Positions 1-7,188 of a stretch of DNA of 28,470 nucleotides are shown here, piece by piece. The translations under genes and the position numbers were made by a program. The notes beneath the pieces were generated by a model that was given only the letters and a program-made list of their open reading frames with translations, had not been told where the DNA came from and searched no databases. Location of the stretch: NCBI GenBank assembly GCA_963820955.1, contig CAWGCA010000052.1, positions 1-28,470 on the forward strand, given 5' to 3'. This DNA is from CAWGCA01 sp963820955. Lineage in GTDB: Bacteria; Pseudomonadota; Gammaproteobacteria; Chromatiales; Chromatiaceae. Position 1 is the stretch's first letter. The number at the start of each line of letters is the position of its first letter.

Positions 1-1
1 C

Positions 2-754
2 GCGATTGGAAAGTGGTTGAACGCTGGGGTCATGGAATCCGGCGAGGTCAGTCACCCAGACCGGGGGACTCCTCAGGGCGGGGTGGTTTCACCCGTACTC
101 AGTAATCTCTACCTGCATGAAGTGCTCGATTTGTGGTTTGAGCACGAGGTCAAGCCACGGCTTCGGGGACGGGCGTTGGAGATCCGTTTTGCGGACGACG
201 CGGCGCTGGTCTTCGAGCGGGAAGAGGATGCAAGGCGGGTGTTGGCGGTACTGTCGAAGCGATTCGAAAAGTACGGTCTGTGCCTGAATCCGGAGAAGAC
301 CCGTTTGGTGGATTTTCGCAGTCCACCGCGAGCAGGGGGAGGCGGCTCGCAACGCGAGCGCAGCTTCGGGCTGCTGGGGTTCACTCACTATTGGGGACGC
401 TCCAGGACGGGGCGTTGGGTAGTGCAACGCAAGACGGCGAAAGATCGATTCACCCGTGCCTTACGGGAGATCGGTCGCTGGTGCCGAGCGCATCGTCACT
501 GGCCGGTGGCGGCCCAGCAGGCAGCGTTACATCGCAAGCTTAAGGGCCACTACGCCTACTATGGCATCACCGGCAACGGGCGTGCGCTGGCGCGCCTCCT
601 CTACGAAGTTCGCCGTCTGTGGCGCAAGTGGCTTCATCGCCGCTCGTGGCACGGGCGGATGACGTGGGAAATTTTTGTCCGTTTGACTGCGCGCTACCCG
701 CTCCCTCAACCGCGTGTTGTTCACAGCATCTACCGTCGTGTAGCGACTCCATAG
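2..754 (+). CDS. ltrA: Group II intron reverse transcriptase/maturase, C-terminal part
   Basis: The frame is open from base 2, so the true start lies upstream of the window. The reverse-transcriptase palm motifs are visible: GTPQGGVVSP near 62-91 and the catalytic FADD box (FADD in place of the usual YADD) at 188-199. The maturase (domain X) helices follow, with HYAYYGITGN and a basic RRLWRKWLHRR stretch, and the protein ends shortly after YPLPQPRVVHSIY. There is no HNH/zinc endonuclease domain after domain X, as in the bacterial lineages that use the replication fork or hairpins for insertion. The protein would bind its own intron RNA, assist splicing and reverse-transcribe the intron into DNA targets. 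The catalytic aspartates are present, so the visible part shows no sign of inactivation. Confidence 0.93.
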   Translation, partial: AIGKWLNAGVMESGEVSHPDRGTPQGGVVSPVLSNLYLHEVLDLWFEHEVKPRLRGRALEIRFADDAALVFEREEDARRVLAVLSKRFEKYGLCLNPEKTRLVDFRSPPRAGGGGSQRERSFGLLGFTHYWGRSRTGRWVVQRKTAKDRFTRALREIGRWCRAHRHWPVAAQQAALHRKLKGHYAYYGITGNGRALARLLYEVRRLWRKWLHRRSWHGRMTWEIFVRLTARYPLPQPRVVHSIYRRVATP

Positions 755-760
755 TCCGAG

Positions 761-831
761 GAGCCGGATGCCCGAATCGGGCAAGTCCGGATCTGTGGGA
801 GCCCTGGGCGAGAAATCGCCCGGGGCGACCC
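761..831 (+). ncRNA. Group II intron domains V and VI
   Basis: Positions 761-794 form a 34-nt hairpin, the canonical length of domain V. It starts GAGCCGGAT, has a CCCG-AATC-GGGC tip with a four-base loop, a two-base AA bulge region, and closes with TCCGGATCT. The AGC catalytic triad is at 762-764. After a short linker, 798-831 fold as domain VI: a GGG-GCCC-GGGCG arm, an AGAAAT loop and a CGCCC-GGGC-CCC arm. An unpaired A near 828 on the 3' side is the likely branch-point nucleotide. The assignment rests on fold, length and position right after the maturase stop. Confidence 0.75.
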
Positions 832-832
832 G

Positions 833-862
833 GCCTGGATCCCGGCTTTCGCCGGGATGACG
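833..862. repeat. Half copy of the dispersed GTCATTCC/GGAATGACG-type repeat
   Basis: The segment reads CCTGGATCCCGGCTTTCGCC and continues to GGGATGACGG, with an ATCCCGGC/GCCGGGAT hairpin at 839-858. Read on the minus strand it encodes the VIPAKAGIQ peptide typical of this widespread proteobacterial repeat. Related fuller copies lie at 8152-8238 and 16912-17068. Only the right half is present here because the intron occupies the left side. Confidence 0.7.
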
Positions 863-974
863 GAGTGCGAATAGATCAGAGCTTCCTTAATGTTAACGGG
901 CCCTAAGTCAGTCGAAAGAATGAATAGCATTGAATTGAATTTATATCGGCCCTGTTTTGAAAAATTATTGCCAG

Positions 975-1003
975 TTGAACGGTCTTATCCAATGCACTCT
1001 AAT
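975..1003 (+). promoter_or_regulatory. Candidate sigma-70 promoter
   Basis: A TTGAAC -35 element (975-980) and a TCTAAT -10 element (998-1003) are separated by exactly 17 bases, about 49 bases before the start codon at 1052. The match is four of six and five of six to consensus. It is the best candidate seen in the 755-1051 gap; the rest of that gap beyond the repeat shows nothing recognisable. Confidence 0.4.
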
Positions 1004-1051
1004 CGCTTTTTATGTGCATTCCGAACAAATAACTAACCAAAGGTACCTACT

Positions 1052-1489
1052 ATGAACAACTCACCAACTATCATCAAATCGATCACTATGGCAACCACGC
1101 TGCTAGGTGCAATGACGCTGTATGCAACCTCGGTGCAGGCGGAAACAGTAGAAGGGAAATTGAACGGGCTTGAATGTGCTTCTCACGGCGTTGAATGCCC
1201 GACGAGCAATCTCGATCCGCATATTGCTCTGGAGCGGGATTTCGTTGTGCAGACCGCCGATGGAAAATATTACTTTGTGACCAATCTTGACCGCGCGATA
1301 AAAGCACGCCATGCGCTTAAAATGGTGCGTGTGGAAGGGAGCTTGAGTCCAAAATTTGATGCGATCAACGCGCAAGAGCTATGGGTAAAAGATGGCGGAA
1401 AATACAACATGATATGGAGTGTAGAAATGCAGGATGAACAGCGACGATTGATGCGTGGTACGACACCCGCAGGGGGCGGAAACAGTTAG
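1052..1489 (+). CDS. Small exported protein with a cysteine pair, function unknown
   Basis: The 145-residue product starts with a clear Sec signal peptide: a lysine at residue 9, a hydrophobic stretch at 12-27 and a predicted cut after SVQA (residue 30), giving a mature protein of about 115 residues. An AAAGG ribosome-binding sequence lies just upstream. The mature part has only two cysteines, C42 and C49, seven apart, which could form a disulfide. It otherwise looks like a compact beta-rich domain (VEGKLNGLEC, DFVVQTADGKYYFVTNL, VRVEGSL). I do not recognise the family. The next gene on the same strand encodes a TlpA-like thioredoxin, so a redox-active cysteine pair is an inference from context. 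A candidate terminator follows, so the two genes may be separate transcripts. Confidence 0.82.
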   Translation: MNNSPTIIKSITMATTLLGAMTLYATSVQAETVEGKLNGLECASHGVECPTSNLDPHIALERDFVVQTADGKYYFVTNLDRAIKARHALKMVRVEGSLSPKFDAINAQELWVKDGGKYNMIWSVEMQDEQRRLMRGTTPAGGGNS

Positions 1490-1543
1490 CAATGATTTTA
1501 CTATAAGGCCATGCAATTAGCATGATCGTTTGGTAAGACGACT

Positions 1544-1590
1544 GGCATGGATGTCAAAATACGATGGCATCCATGCCTTCTGCTTTTAGA
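1544..1590 (+). terminator. Candidate intrinsic terminator
   Basis: A perfect 10-bp inverted repeat, GGCATGGATG (1544-1553) and CATCCATGCC (1568-1577), is followed by TTCTGCTTTTA. The loop is 14 nt and the T-run is imperfect. Its place between the stop at 1489 and the start at 1605 fits termination of the small exported protein gene. Confidence 0.55.
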
Positions 1591-1604
1591 GTAAACCCGA
1601 TAAC

Positions 1605-2222
1605 ATGATTATATTCCGTATTTTTGCAGGGCAGAGAAGACTTTTCTCTTTAGCTCGTACGCATTCCAGCCCGATCCCCGAAATTGTGCTGTTTGCGTTC
1701 TTGGTTTTTCATCCTCTGGAGAGTTCTGCAGAAGGAAACCTACAATATAAAGAGCGTTTATATCAGCTTGGCGCGAGTAGTGACGACTCTGTTGCTCCTG
1801 ATTTTATGCTCCCGGATATACGAGGTATCAACCATCGGATTTCTGACTACAGGGGGCGTGTGGTGGTGATTAACTTTTGGTCCACATGGTGTATACCCTG
1901 CCGTGAAGAGATGCCTTCCCTCGAAAGGGCATGGAAACGGCTTAAGCCTTCGAATGCGCTAATTTTGGCCGTGGCATTGCAGGATGAAGTTGAGTCAGTC
2001 CACCGTTTTTTGCAGAATACAACGGTATCCTTTCCCCTACTCTTAGACAGCGATGGAGAAATCGCGAAACAATGGCGGGTCATTGGGATTCCAGTCACAT
2101 TTGTCCTGGACCCTTCCGGTCGGATTGCCTATAAGGCATCCGGGATCAGAGAGTGGGATAGTGATCCAATAATCCATAAAATATTGGAGTTGAGTCAATC
2201 TACTGAAAAGGCGGTCGAATAG
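1605..2222 (+). CDS. TlpA/ResA-like periplasmic thioredoxin
   Basis: This 205-residue protein has a TlpA-type thioredoxin fold. Beta strands around YRGRVVVINFWSTW lead into the active site WCIPC (W95, C96, C99), and a GIPVTFVLDPSGRI strand carries the cis-proline at about residue 163. A hydrophobic segment at residues 27-41 (EIVLFAFLVFHPLES) follows a basic N-terminus, so the protein is either secreted or membrane-anchored with the thioredoxin domain in the periplasm. Such proteins reduce disulfides of periplasmic targets, classically apocytochrome c during maturation. With several c-type cytochromes in the window, a cytochrome-related role is plausible but unproven. The ribosome-binding site at the ATG is weak, so the N-terminus is less certain than the domain. 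Confidence 0.9.
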   Translation: MIIFRIFAGQRRLFSLARTHSSPIPEIVLFAFLVFHPLESSAEGNLQYKERLYQLGASSDDSVAPDFMLPDIRGINHRISDYRGRVVVINFWSTWCIPCREEMPSLERAWKRLKPSNALILAVALQDEVESVHRFLQNTTVSFPLLLDSDGEIAKQWRVIGIPVTFVLDPSGRIAYKASGIREWDSDPIIHKILELSQSTEKAVE

Positions 2223-2333
2223 TAGGTTGGAAGCGCTTGGATAACAAGCTGGCAAGCCGCTTTGCTACTCTGAAAACAAAGGATTTTCACTGATCCTGAT
2301 ATACAAGTCGATTCGGAGCAACTGGACATTGAT

Positions 2334-2972
2334 GTGAAATTCGCCCTGTTTATCGTCCTGCTGTGGGGCACTGTTCTACTATCCGCTGCAGCGCCCATGG
2401 TCAAACGAATCCCAATTGACCCTCTGTCCACCTGGAACGAGCATAGCTTTAAGGGCAAAACCAGCTATGAACTGGTGGAAGAATACGGCCAACTTTCAAT
2501 AAAGGCGGTGAGTATGGGCACTGCATCCGGATTGGTGAAGAAAGTATCCGTCAATCTGGATCAGACCCCCTATCTGCATTGGCGTTGGCGGGTGGATGGT
2601 GTATTGGATCACCCTGATGAACAGAGCAAACAGGGTGACGACTATCCAGCCAGAATCTATGTGGTGAAGGACGGTGGTTGGGCGCTTTGGCGTACACGGT
2701 CGATCAATTATGTCTGGTCGAGCAGTCAACCAGAGGGCAGTGTCTGGCCAAACGCATATACCGAGCAGTCGATGATGGTTGCCGTGCGTTCAGGCGTACC
2801 GATTGACCCCTCGCGCTGGGTGACAGAGCGTCGTAATTTAAGGGAAGATTTCAAAAGGTTGTTCGGCAAGGATGTTCATCAGATAGATCTGGTCGCACTA
2901 ATGACGGATACCGATAACACAGGTTCCAATGCGACTGCCTGGTATGGTGATATCTATTTCAGCTCGGAATGA
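2334..2972 (+). CDS. DUF3047 family exported protein
   Basis: The 212-residue product matches the DUF3047 pattern: WNEHSFKGKTSYEL near the N-terminus, then LHWRWRVD, then DDYPARIYVV, then INYVWSS and finally an aspartate-rich TDTDNTG segment before WYGDIYF. The start is GTG at 2334 and is followed by a signal peptide (KFALFIVLLWGTVLLSAAAP). The protein is therefore periplasmic, or released if the signal is cut. The family is probably a beta-sandwich, and its molecular function is not established. It lies 111 bp after the TlpA-like gene in the same direction. It ends 76 bp before the convergent anti-sigma gene. Confidence 0.85.
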   Translation: MKFALFIVLLWGTVLLSAAAPMVKRIPIDPLSTWNEHSFKGKTSYELVEEYGQLSIKAVSMGTASGLVKKVSVNLDQTPYLHWRWRVDGVLDHPDEQSKQGDDYPARIYVVKDGGWALWRTRSINYVWSSSQPEGSVWPNAYTEQSMMVAVRSGVPIDPSRWVTERRNLREDFKRLFGKDVHQIDLVALMTDTDNTGSNATAWYGDIYFSSE

Positions 2973-3048
2973 TGAGTCTTCTGAACAACCGGCATCTGCG
3001 TCTCGGCGCAAATTCAAACAAAGTAGACGGGTGGTAGTCTCTTTTGGT

Positions 3049-3312
3049 TCAGTCGCCGTGCCCATATTTCTCTTTCTTGAGGGCTTGCCGGATGCGCTCC
3101 TGCGCTTCCAAGGAAAGCGGCTTTTCTGCGGGCAGATCGCCATGGGCCCAGCCCCGGCGCAATGCCTGGCGCAGATAATCCATCTGCTGTTTGAAGTTCC
3201 GGCAGCTGTCGCACATCCATAGATGCAGTCGCAGGCCTATCTTTTCTCCCAGGCTGAGGTTTCTATCCAGTCCCTCGGAGATCAAGCGGCTTGTGTCTTT
3301 GCAGGTCAGCAT
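3049..3312 (-). CDS. Zinc-finger anti-sigma factor (zf-HC2 type)
   Basis: This 87-residue protein carries the anti-sigma zinc-finger pattern, histidine followed by CxxC, in LHLWMCDSC at about residues 29-37, with an upstream cysteine at C4. The helical N-terminus wraps around the partner sigma factor in known members. It has no membrane segment, so it is a cytoplasmic anti-sigma factor of the small zinc-binding kind, some of which are redox sensors. It starts 15 bp after the stop of the ECF sigma gene, and this adjacency makes that sigma factor its likely partner. The C-terminus is charged and probably disordered. Confidence 0.85.
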   Translation of the reverse strand: MLTCKDTSRLISEGLDRNLSLGEKIGLRLHLWMCDSCRNFKQQMDYLRQALRRGWAHGDLPAEKPLSLEAQERIRQALKKEKYGHGD

Positions 3313-3327
3313 TTTTCAGGCTTCACA

Positions 3328-3921
3328 TCATGCATTCAGATATTTTTCCAAACACTGGCGCATGGCCATCCGGGCGCGATGCAGTCTTGTCCAGAGATTG
3401 GTCTGGCTAATGGCCAGTTCCTTACAGACCTCATCTGTTTCCATTTGCCATAACTCGCGCAGTACGAAGAGTCGAGCCAAGCGGGGAGAGAGCGCGGCGA
3501 GGCATTGTTCGATGGTCAGCCAGAACTGATCGCGGGAAAAATCGTGCTCTGTGTCTCCCCAGTCAGCCAGTGGGTTTCTCCAGCGGCCGTTATTGGCAAA
3601 GTTCTCCACGACTCGTTGTGCCTCTGCCGCTTCCCAGGCCTCTTCCGGGGAGTCGGGGGCCGGTGATTCGCGGGACTGACGGCGGAACTCGTCCATGATT
3701 TTGTGCTTGAGGATGCCGGTAAGCCAGGTGCGGATGGATGAGCTTCCCTGAAAGCCTTCACGGCCTTTGAGCGCCGCCAGCAACGTATCCTGCACCAGGT
3801 CTTCGGCACGATGTGTATCACGCACATGCAGCAGGGCAAAGGAATAGAGGGCGGAGCCGTGTTCTTCAAGCCAGTATTCGGGTTCTGAGTTCGACATGCC
3901 TTGGTCAGATCTCATATTCAA
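3328..3921 (-). CDS. ECF-type sigma-70 factor
   Basis: Region 2 is clear: SALYSFALLHVRDTHRAEDL, then QDTLLAALKG and RTWLTGILKHKIMDEFRR, which covers the core-binding and -10 recognition helices. After a longer than usual linker (residues about 85-125, RESPAPDSPEEAWEA onward), region 4 follows with LSPRLARLFVLRELW and a helix-turn-helix (TDEVCKELAISQTNLWTRLHRARM). The 197-residue length is normal for an extracytoplasmic-function sigma factor. An ATG eight codons inside (3897) is an alternative start. The zinc-finger anti-sigma gene follows directly. The pair sits next to genes for a rhodanese and cytochromes on the same strand, which makes a redox or sulfur stress regulon a reasonable inference, but no matching promoter pair was recognised. 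Confidence 0.92.
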   Translation of the reverse strand: MNMRSDQGMSNSEPEYWLEEHGSALYSFALLHVRDTHRAEDLVQDTLLAALKGREGFQGSSSIRTWLTGILKHKIMDEFRRQSRESPAPDSPEEAWEAAEAQRVVENFANNGRWRNPLADWGDTEHDFSRDQFWLTIEQCLAALSPRLARLFVLRELWQMETDEVCKELAISQTNLWTRLHRARMAMRQCLEKYLNA

Positions 3922-4059
3922 ATTATTAGAGTATTCTAGCTGAGCTCTAATGACCAGTTAGCACGTCCTTCGGTGCTGACAAATCAATAACATCTATTCC
4001 ATCCTGAATCGACCAGGCCCTAGGGTGCGCGCAGTGCTTGTGCGCACTATTTCGCTGAA

Positions 4060-4959
4060 TCAGTCGAGCTTGATCTTCTGCTCCATCGGTAGCGAAGGGT
4101 CCACTGCCCATTCCGCCGTGGAGCCGTCGTAAAGACGTGCCTTGTCATTGCCCAGCAGTTCATGGGAGACGAACCAGGCGAGCGATGTGCGATGGCCGGT
4201 ATGGCAGAAGGAGATCTGCTCTCCCTCGAGGGGCACGTCGACCGTCTCATAGATGCGTTTCAGGTTTTCGGTGGTGTGGAAGCGGGCGCCGCTATTGACG
4301 GTGAGCCAGTCGAAGGGCAGGTTTACGGCACCGGGGATAGTGCCGGCACGCTCCTTGCCGCCACCGCTCAGCAGGCCCATGTGTTCGGCGCCACTGCGGC
4401 TGTCGACCAGGCTGATGCCGTTGCCCAGCAGCTCTTTGACCTGATCGGCGGTGACCAGATAATCGGGTCTGGGATTGGCCTTAAAGGTATTCCGACTCGG
4501 TTGATTGATCTTGCTCTCCATCGGGTTTTTGCGTGTTTCGGCGTAGGCGATGAGGCCGCCGTCGAGTATGGAGATTTTATCGTGCCCCAGGGCCTTGAAG
4601 GTCCAGTAGACCCGGGTCGCCGAGGCCATCTCGCTGGCGCTGCGCCCGGTGACCACCAGCACCACCTGTGTCTCGTTGTCGATTCCGAGGCCGCCGATCA
4701 ATTGCTCCAATGCGCTGATCGAAGGGATCATCTTCGGGTTCTTTCGGGCATCGGGTTGGCGCCAGTCGGCATAGTCGCTGTTGACGGCACCGGGCACATG
4801 GAACCGTTGGTAAGTCGCCTTCGGTTGCAGGTCCAGCACCACCAGGTTCGGATTATCCCGATTGGCCAGTAGCCAGTCGACATCCACCAGTGGTTTGGCT
4901 GCCTGCAGCGGTGACAGAATGAGAAGAAACAGCAGTCCTATTAGGTATCGTGCAATCAT
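4060..4959 (-). CDS. Exported thiosulfate sulfurtransferase (tandem rhodanese)
   Basis: The 299-residue protein has a Sec signal peptide (MIARYLIGLLFLLILSPLQA, cut before AKPLVD) followed by two rhodanese domains, about 22-145 and 165-295. The C-terminal domain has the catalytic loop CHTGHRT with C252. The N-terminal loop VTGRSASE has no cysteine, so that domain is structural, as in classical thiosulfate:cyanide sulfurtransferases. The enzyme would move sulfane sulfur in the periplasm from thiosulfate or polysulfide to a thiol or cyanide acceptor. It lies 117 bp downstream of a five-heme cytochrome gene on the same strand and upstream of the sigma pair. A periplasmic role in sulfur metabolism is inferred from export and neighbourhood. 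Confidence 0.92.
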   Translation of the reverse strand: MIARYLIGLLFLLILSPLQAAKPLVDVDWLLANRDNPNLVVLDLQPKATYQRFHVPGAVNSDYADWRQPDARKNPKMIPSISALEQLIGGLGIDNETQVVLVVTGRSASEMASATRVYWTFKALGHDKISILDGGLIAYAETRKNPMESKINQPSRNTFKANPRPDYLVTADQVKELLGNGISLVDSRSGAEHMGLLSGGGKERAGTIPGAVNLPFDWLTVNSGARFHTTENLKRIYETVDVPLEGEQISFCHTGHRTSLAWFVSHELLGNDKARLYDGSTAEWAVDPSLPMEQKIKLD

Positions 4960-4992
4960 TGTTTGTTACTCGTCGAAATATTAAATCAGCAT

Positions 4993-5041
4993 GGTGGCGG
5001 CAGAGGCGTATTCCCGCTTTGGGAATAAGACCGCAACCACC
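4993..5041 (-). promoter_or_regulatory. Hairpin between the cytochrome and rhodanese genes
   Basis: GGTGGCGG (4993-5000) pairs with CCG and CCACC (5031-5041) around a small bulge. An inner ATTCCC/GGGAAT stem lies at 5010-5026. It sits in the 117-bp gap before the rhodanese start. It could attenuate or stabilise the transcript; there is no T-run typical of a terminator. Confidence 0.3.
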
Positions 5042-5076
5042 GTTCCGGGTTCCAGGGGTGGCGATAGGGTCTTCAT

Positions 5077-6333
5077 TCACGGTTCGTTGTTCCTGGCGAG
5101 CAGGACCTTCCGGCGAAACAGGGTGTAGACCGACGCCTCCGCATTCCGCAGCGCGAGGCGGAGGGTCTCTGCGCCCTTATCACTGGAGTCGCTGTCCAGT
5201 ATGGCCCGATAAAAATCCCGATAGAATGTGTCGGGCTCAACTTGTATCCGGAATAAAATGGAGCCGGCTTGAGGATGCATGGGTGCTTGATACTCCAGCC
5301 GGGCTGTCTCGCCCGGGGCGAGCCGAGTATCGAACAACTCCTGGCTCAGGTCCAGTGTTACCTGTCTGGCGATTATCTGTTCACGCCTTGTCTCGGGAAT
5401 GGGATTTTCAGCTTTATCCAACTGGACTGCTTCCATGACAACGCGGGGTGTTACATAGGTGGGGAACCGATGGCCTGTATCCGTATTGGTCAAGGTCAGG
5501 GTGCCATTGATTCCCTTGTGGGTGATCACTATTCTGTCGACGGCGATCTCCACGCCTGACTGGACTGTTGCTTTGTCGTGTATACCGCGCCACAGGTGGC
5601 GGCGACCAGGCATGTGGCAGGACTGACAACTTTTTCCTTCTTTCGCCTGGGGGCTGGCCTGCCACTCCTTGAAGGTGTTTTCAAGAAGTTTGCCATTAAG
5701 CGCGTAGCCGTCCGGTTCGAATTGATGGCAGGCCGCGCAGAACTGTGAGTTTTCAAAGGCATCCTCGGATTTCCATCCATTGTGGGGTAGATGGATATCT
5801 TCATCCAGGGGCGGCAAGGTCTTGTTTCTTTGTGGACCGTAAACCTGAAAATTGCGTAGATGGCAGGCCGCACAGATCAATCCCTGATTGTAGGGGGGGC
5901 CTTTGGGAATGTTGTCTTCAACGGGATTGCCATCGGCGGGTTCTCCGGGAGACAGTAGCGTGACCAATTCATCGGCCTGTTCCGCCAAGGGTGCGTGGCA
6001 GTGCAGGCAGGCCTGATGTTCGGCCCTGTCACTGGGATTCATATCCATGAGCTGCCCTAACAGACCGGGCCCCATGGCATGGGCGTGCAGGCTGCCCTGC
6101 CAATCCTGGAATTGCTGAGGATGACAGCTTCCGCAGGCCCTTGGGTCCAGTGAGATCTCCAGCGCCGAAAAGGAGGCCGGTGGTTCGCCCTGGTGTTGCA
6201 GTGGGCGCTGCCAGTGGTGGGAGAGAAAGGTGTCGCTCGAATTTGTTGGATCGTCGTCAGCCATCGCAGACGATGTCAGCATTGACAATACTGACCAGTA
6301 GGCGAATAGAAAGTTGATCTGGTGGGCGCTCAC
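5077..6333 (-). CDS. Five-heme periplasmic cytochrome c
   Basis: Five CXXCH heme sites are present: CGSCH, CLHCH, CAACH, CAACH and CQSCH, at residues of about 67, 109, 154, 199 and 236 when counted from the GTG at 6333. The spacing and the CGSCHPQQFQDW start recall the cytochrome c554-like multiheme family. The C-terminal 160 residues have no heme and look like a beta-sandwich. I choose GTG at 6333 because it forms a GTGA overlap with the stop of the upstream DUF6969 gene and directly precedes a hydrophobic signal peptide ending SSAMA. The ATG at 6363 would put ten charged residues before it. The protein should carry electrons in the periplasm. Its donor and acceptor cannot be told from sequence. 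Confidence 0.9.
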   Translation of the reverse strand: MSAHQINFLFAYWSVLSMLTSSAMADDDPTNSSDTFLSHHWQRPLQHQGEPPASFSALEISLDPRACGSCHPQQFQDWQGSLHAHAMGPGLLGQLMDMNPSDRAEHQACLHCHAPLAEQADELVTLLSPGEPADGNPVEDNIPKGPPYNQGLICAACHLRNFQVYGPQRNKTLPPLDEDIHLPHNGWKSEDAFENSQFCAACHQFEPDGYALNGKLLENTFKEWQASPQAKEGKSCQSCHMPGRRHLWRGIHDKATVQSGVEIAVDRIVITHKGINGTLTLTNTDTGHRFPTYVTPRVVMEAVQLDKAENPIPETRREQIIARQVTLDLSQELFDTRLAPGETARLEYQAPMHPQAGSILFRIQVEPDTFYRDFYRAILDSDSSDKGAETLRLALRNAEASVYTLFRRKVLLARNNEP

Positions 6334-7073
6334 GATGAAGATTGTGTCAGCTTTGTCATCCATTCATCCACAGAAATGGGCAGATAACCCGTCAACTCGA
6401 GATTACGGTCTTCATACACATCCATCCCGGGATGCGCCTGCTGCCAGGCGGAAATCACTGCGTCACGGTGAGTGATCAGGGCACAGATATAGGGCCGGTA
6501 CAGACGGACCATAGCGCTGATCCAGCGGTTCACAGGCCAGGACGGCCAGGCGTGTTCGATAGCAAAGCGGGGCAGCATATCGATCATAGTTTCCGCGGGA
6601 TACCAGGTTTCACCAGTCACCCAACGATTGGCGGCAAACAGTCCGATAGGCCGGCCCCAGGCATCCATGGCGATGCCGACCAAATGGCCGATAGCATCTT
6701 TTCCATTGGGCCAGGGCTCACTCGCCAAGGGGTAGTCCAGCGGTTTGGCGCTTTTCGGCATGCCTCCGGCACGCACAAAGGTATGGAAATGACCATGCTC
6801 TTCAAAATTACTGCGGTGGCTGTGATAGTAGTACTGGCTGTAGGTCTCATCATCGAAGACGTCATCTTTCGGATAGTGCTCCAGTTCGATGAAATCCCCC
6901 TGGTCTTTCAACACCTCGCCAACCAGATTGAGTCCGACCCGCTCCAACGCCCTCATACTCGTACGAACCTCGGCGCCTGCGCTCAGCATTGCCGTTATCT
7001 CCGTGAATTCCAGTTGCTTGGGATCAGGCGGCGCGAGAATGGGCAAGGGGATATTGGGTGTTTGGCTACTCAT
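6330..7073 (-). CDS. DUF6969-like protein, coupled to the five-heme cytochrome
   Basis: The 247-residue product has the pattern I associate with DUF6969: residues around YYYHSHR, EEHGHFHTFVR, then GHLVGIAMDAWGRP, NRWVTGETWY and WPVNRWISAMVRL. Several conserved histidines and tyrosines (YYYHSH, HGHFH) suggest a metal or cofactor site, but no activity is established. I place the start at ATG 7073 (MSSQTPN). The reading frame stays open to 7352, but that extension is only the antisense of the NPC tandem repeat and translates as LRTPVQ repeats. There is no signal peptide, so the protein is probably cytoplasmic. Its stop overlaps the GTG of the five-heme cytochrome by four bases, which implies translational coupling. 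Confidence 0.75.
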   Translation of the reverse strand: MSSQTPNIPLPILAPPDPKQLEFTEITAMLSAGAEVRTSMRALERVGLNLVGEVLKDQGDFIELEHYPKDDVFDDETYSQYYYHSHRSNFEEHGHFHTFVRAGGMPKSAKPLDYPLASEPWPNGKDAIGHLVGIAMDAWGRPIGLFAANRWVTGETWYPAETMIDMLPRFAIEHAWPSWPVNRWISAMVRLYRPYICALITHRDAVISAWQQAHPGMDVYEDRNLELTGYLPISVDEWMTKLTQSSS

Positions 7074-7152
7074 TGGCTGCGGATTAGGTATCGCTCGAAA
7101 ATTCGAACTTAAGCGTTGAGGTATACCAAGCGTACTTCCCAACTGACAGGAA

Positions 7153-7180
7153 ATACAGGGCGGGCTACGACGCCCGCCAG
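7153..7180 (-). terminator. Candidate terminator after the NPC-repeat cytochrome
   Basis: A GGCGGGC/GCCCGCC stem (7159-7165 and 7172-7178) with a six-base loop lies 11-30 bases past the stop codon at 7189. Read on the minus strand it is followed by CTGTATTTCC, a weak T-rich tail. It would partly separate this gene from the DUF6969 gene downstream. Confidence 0.45.
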
Positions 7181-7188
7181 GTGGCAGA

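Larger units (their letters stand above)
1..831 (+). mobile_element. Group II intron, 3' part (5' part outside the window)
   Basis: The window opens inside the intron-encoded reverse transcriptase/maturase, and domain V and domain VI RNA structures follow its stop codon, so this is the 3' part of a self-splicing group II retroelement. The 3' boundary is placed a few bases after the branch-point region of domain VI, near 830-838, and is approximate. The 5' ribozyme domains I-IV and the 5' exon lie outside the window. A contig starting inside such an element is expected when the intron is multicopy. The 3' exon begins with half of a dispersed palindromic repeat. Confidence 0.8.

Noticed and set aside
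880..915. Insertion-sequence end at TTAATGTTAACGGGCCCTAA
   Set aside because: It is a partial palindrome without a matching partner or target duplication nearby.
4025..4047. Terminator after the rhodanese gene (GTGCGC/GCGCAC hairpin)
   Set aside because: The stem is short, the inner region can pair in several ways and no T-run follows on the minus strand.
4162..4872. Plus-strand open frame of 236 codons opposite the rhodanese gene
   Set aside because: The minus strand has a complete signal peptide and rhodanese motifs; the plus frame shows none and is a shadow.
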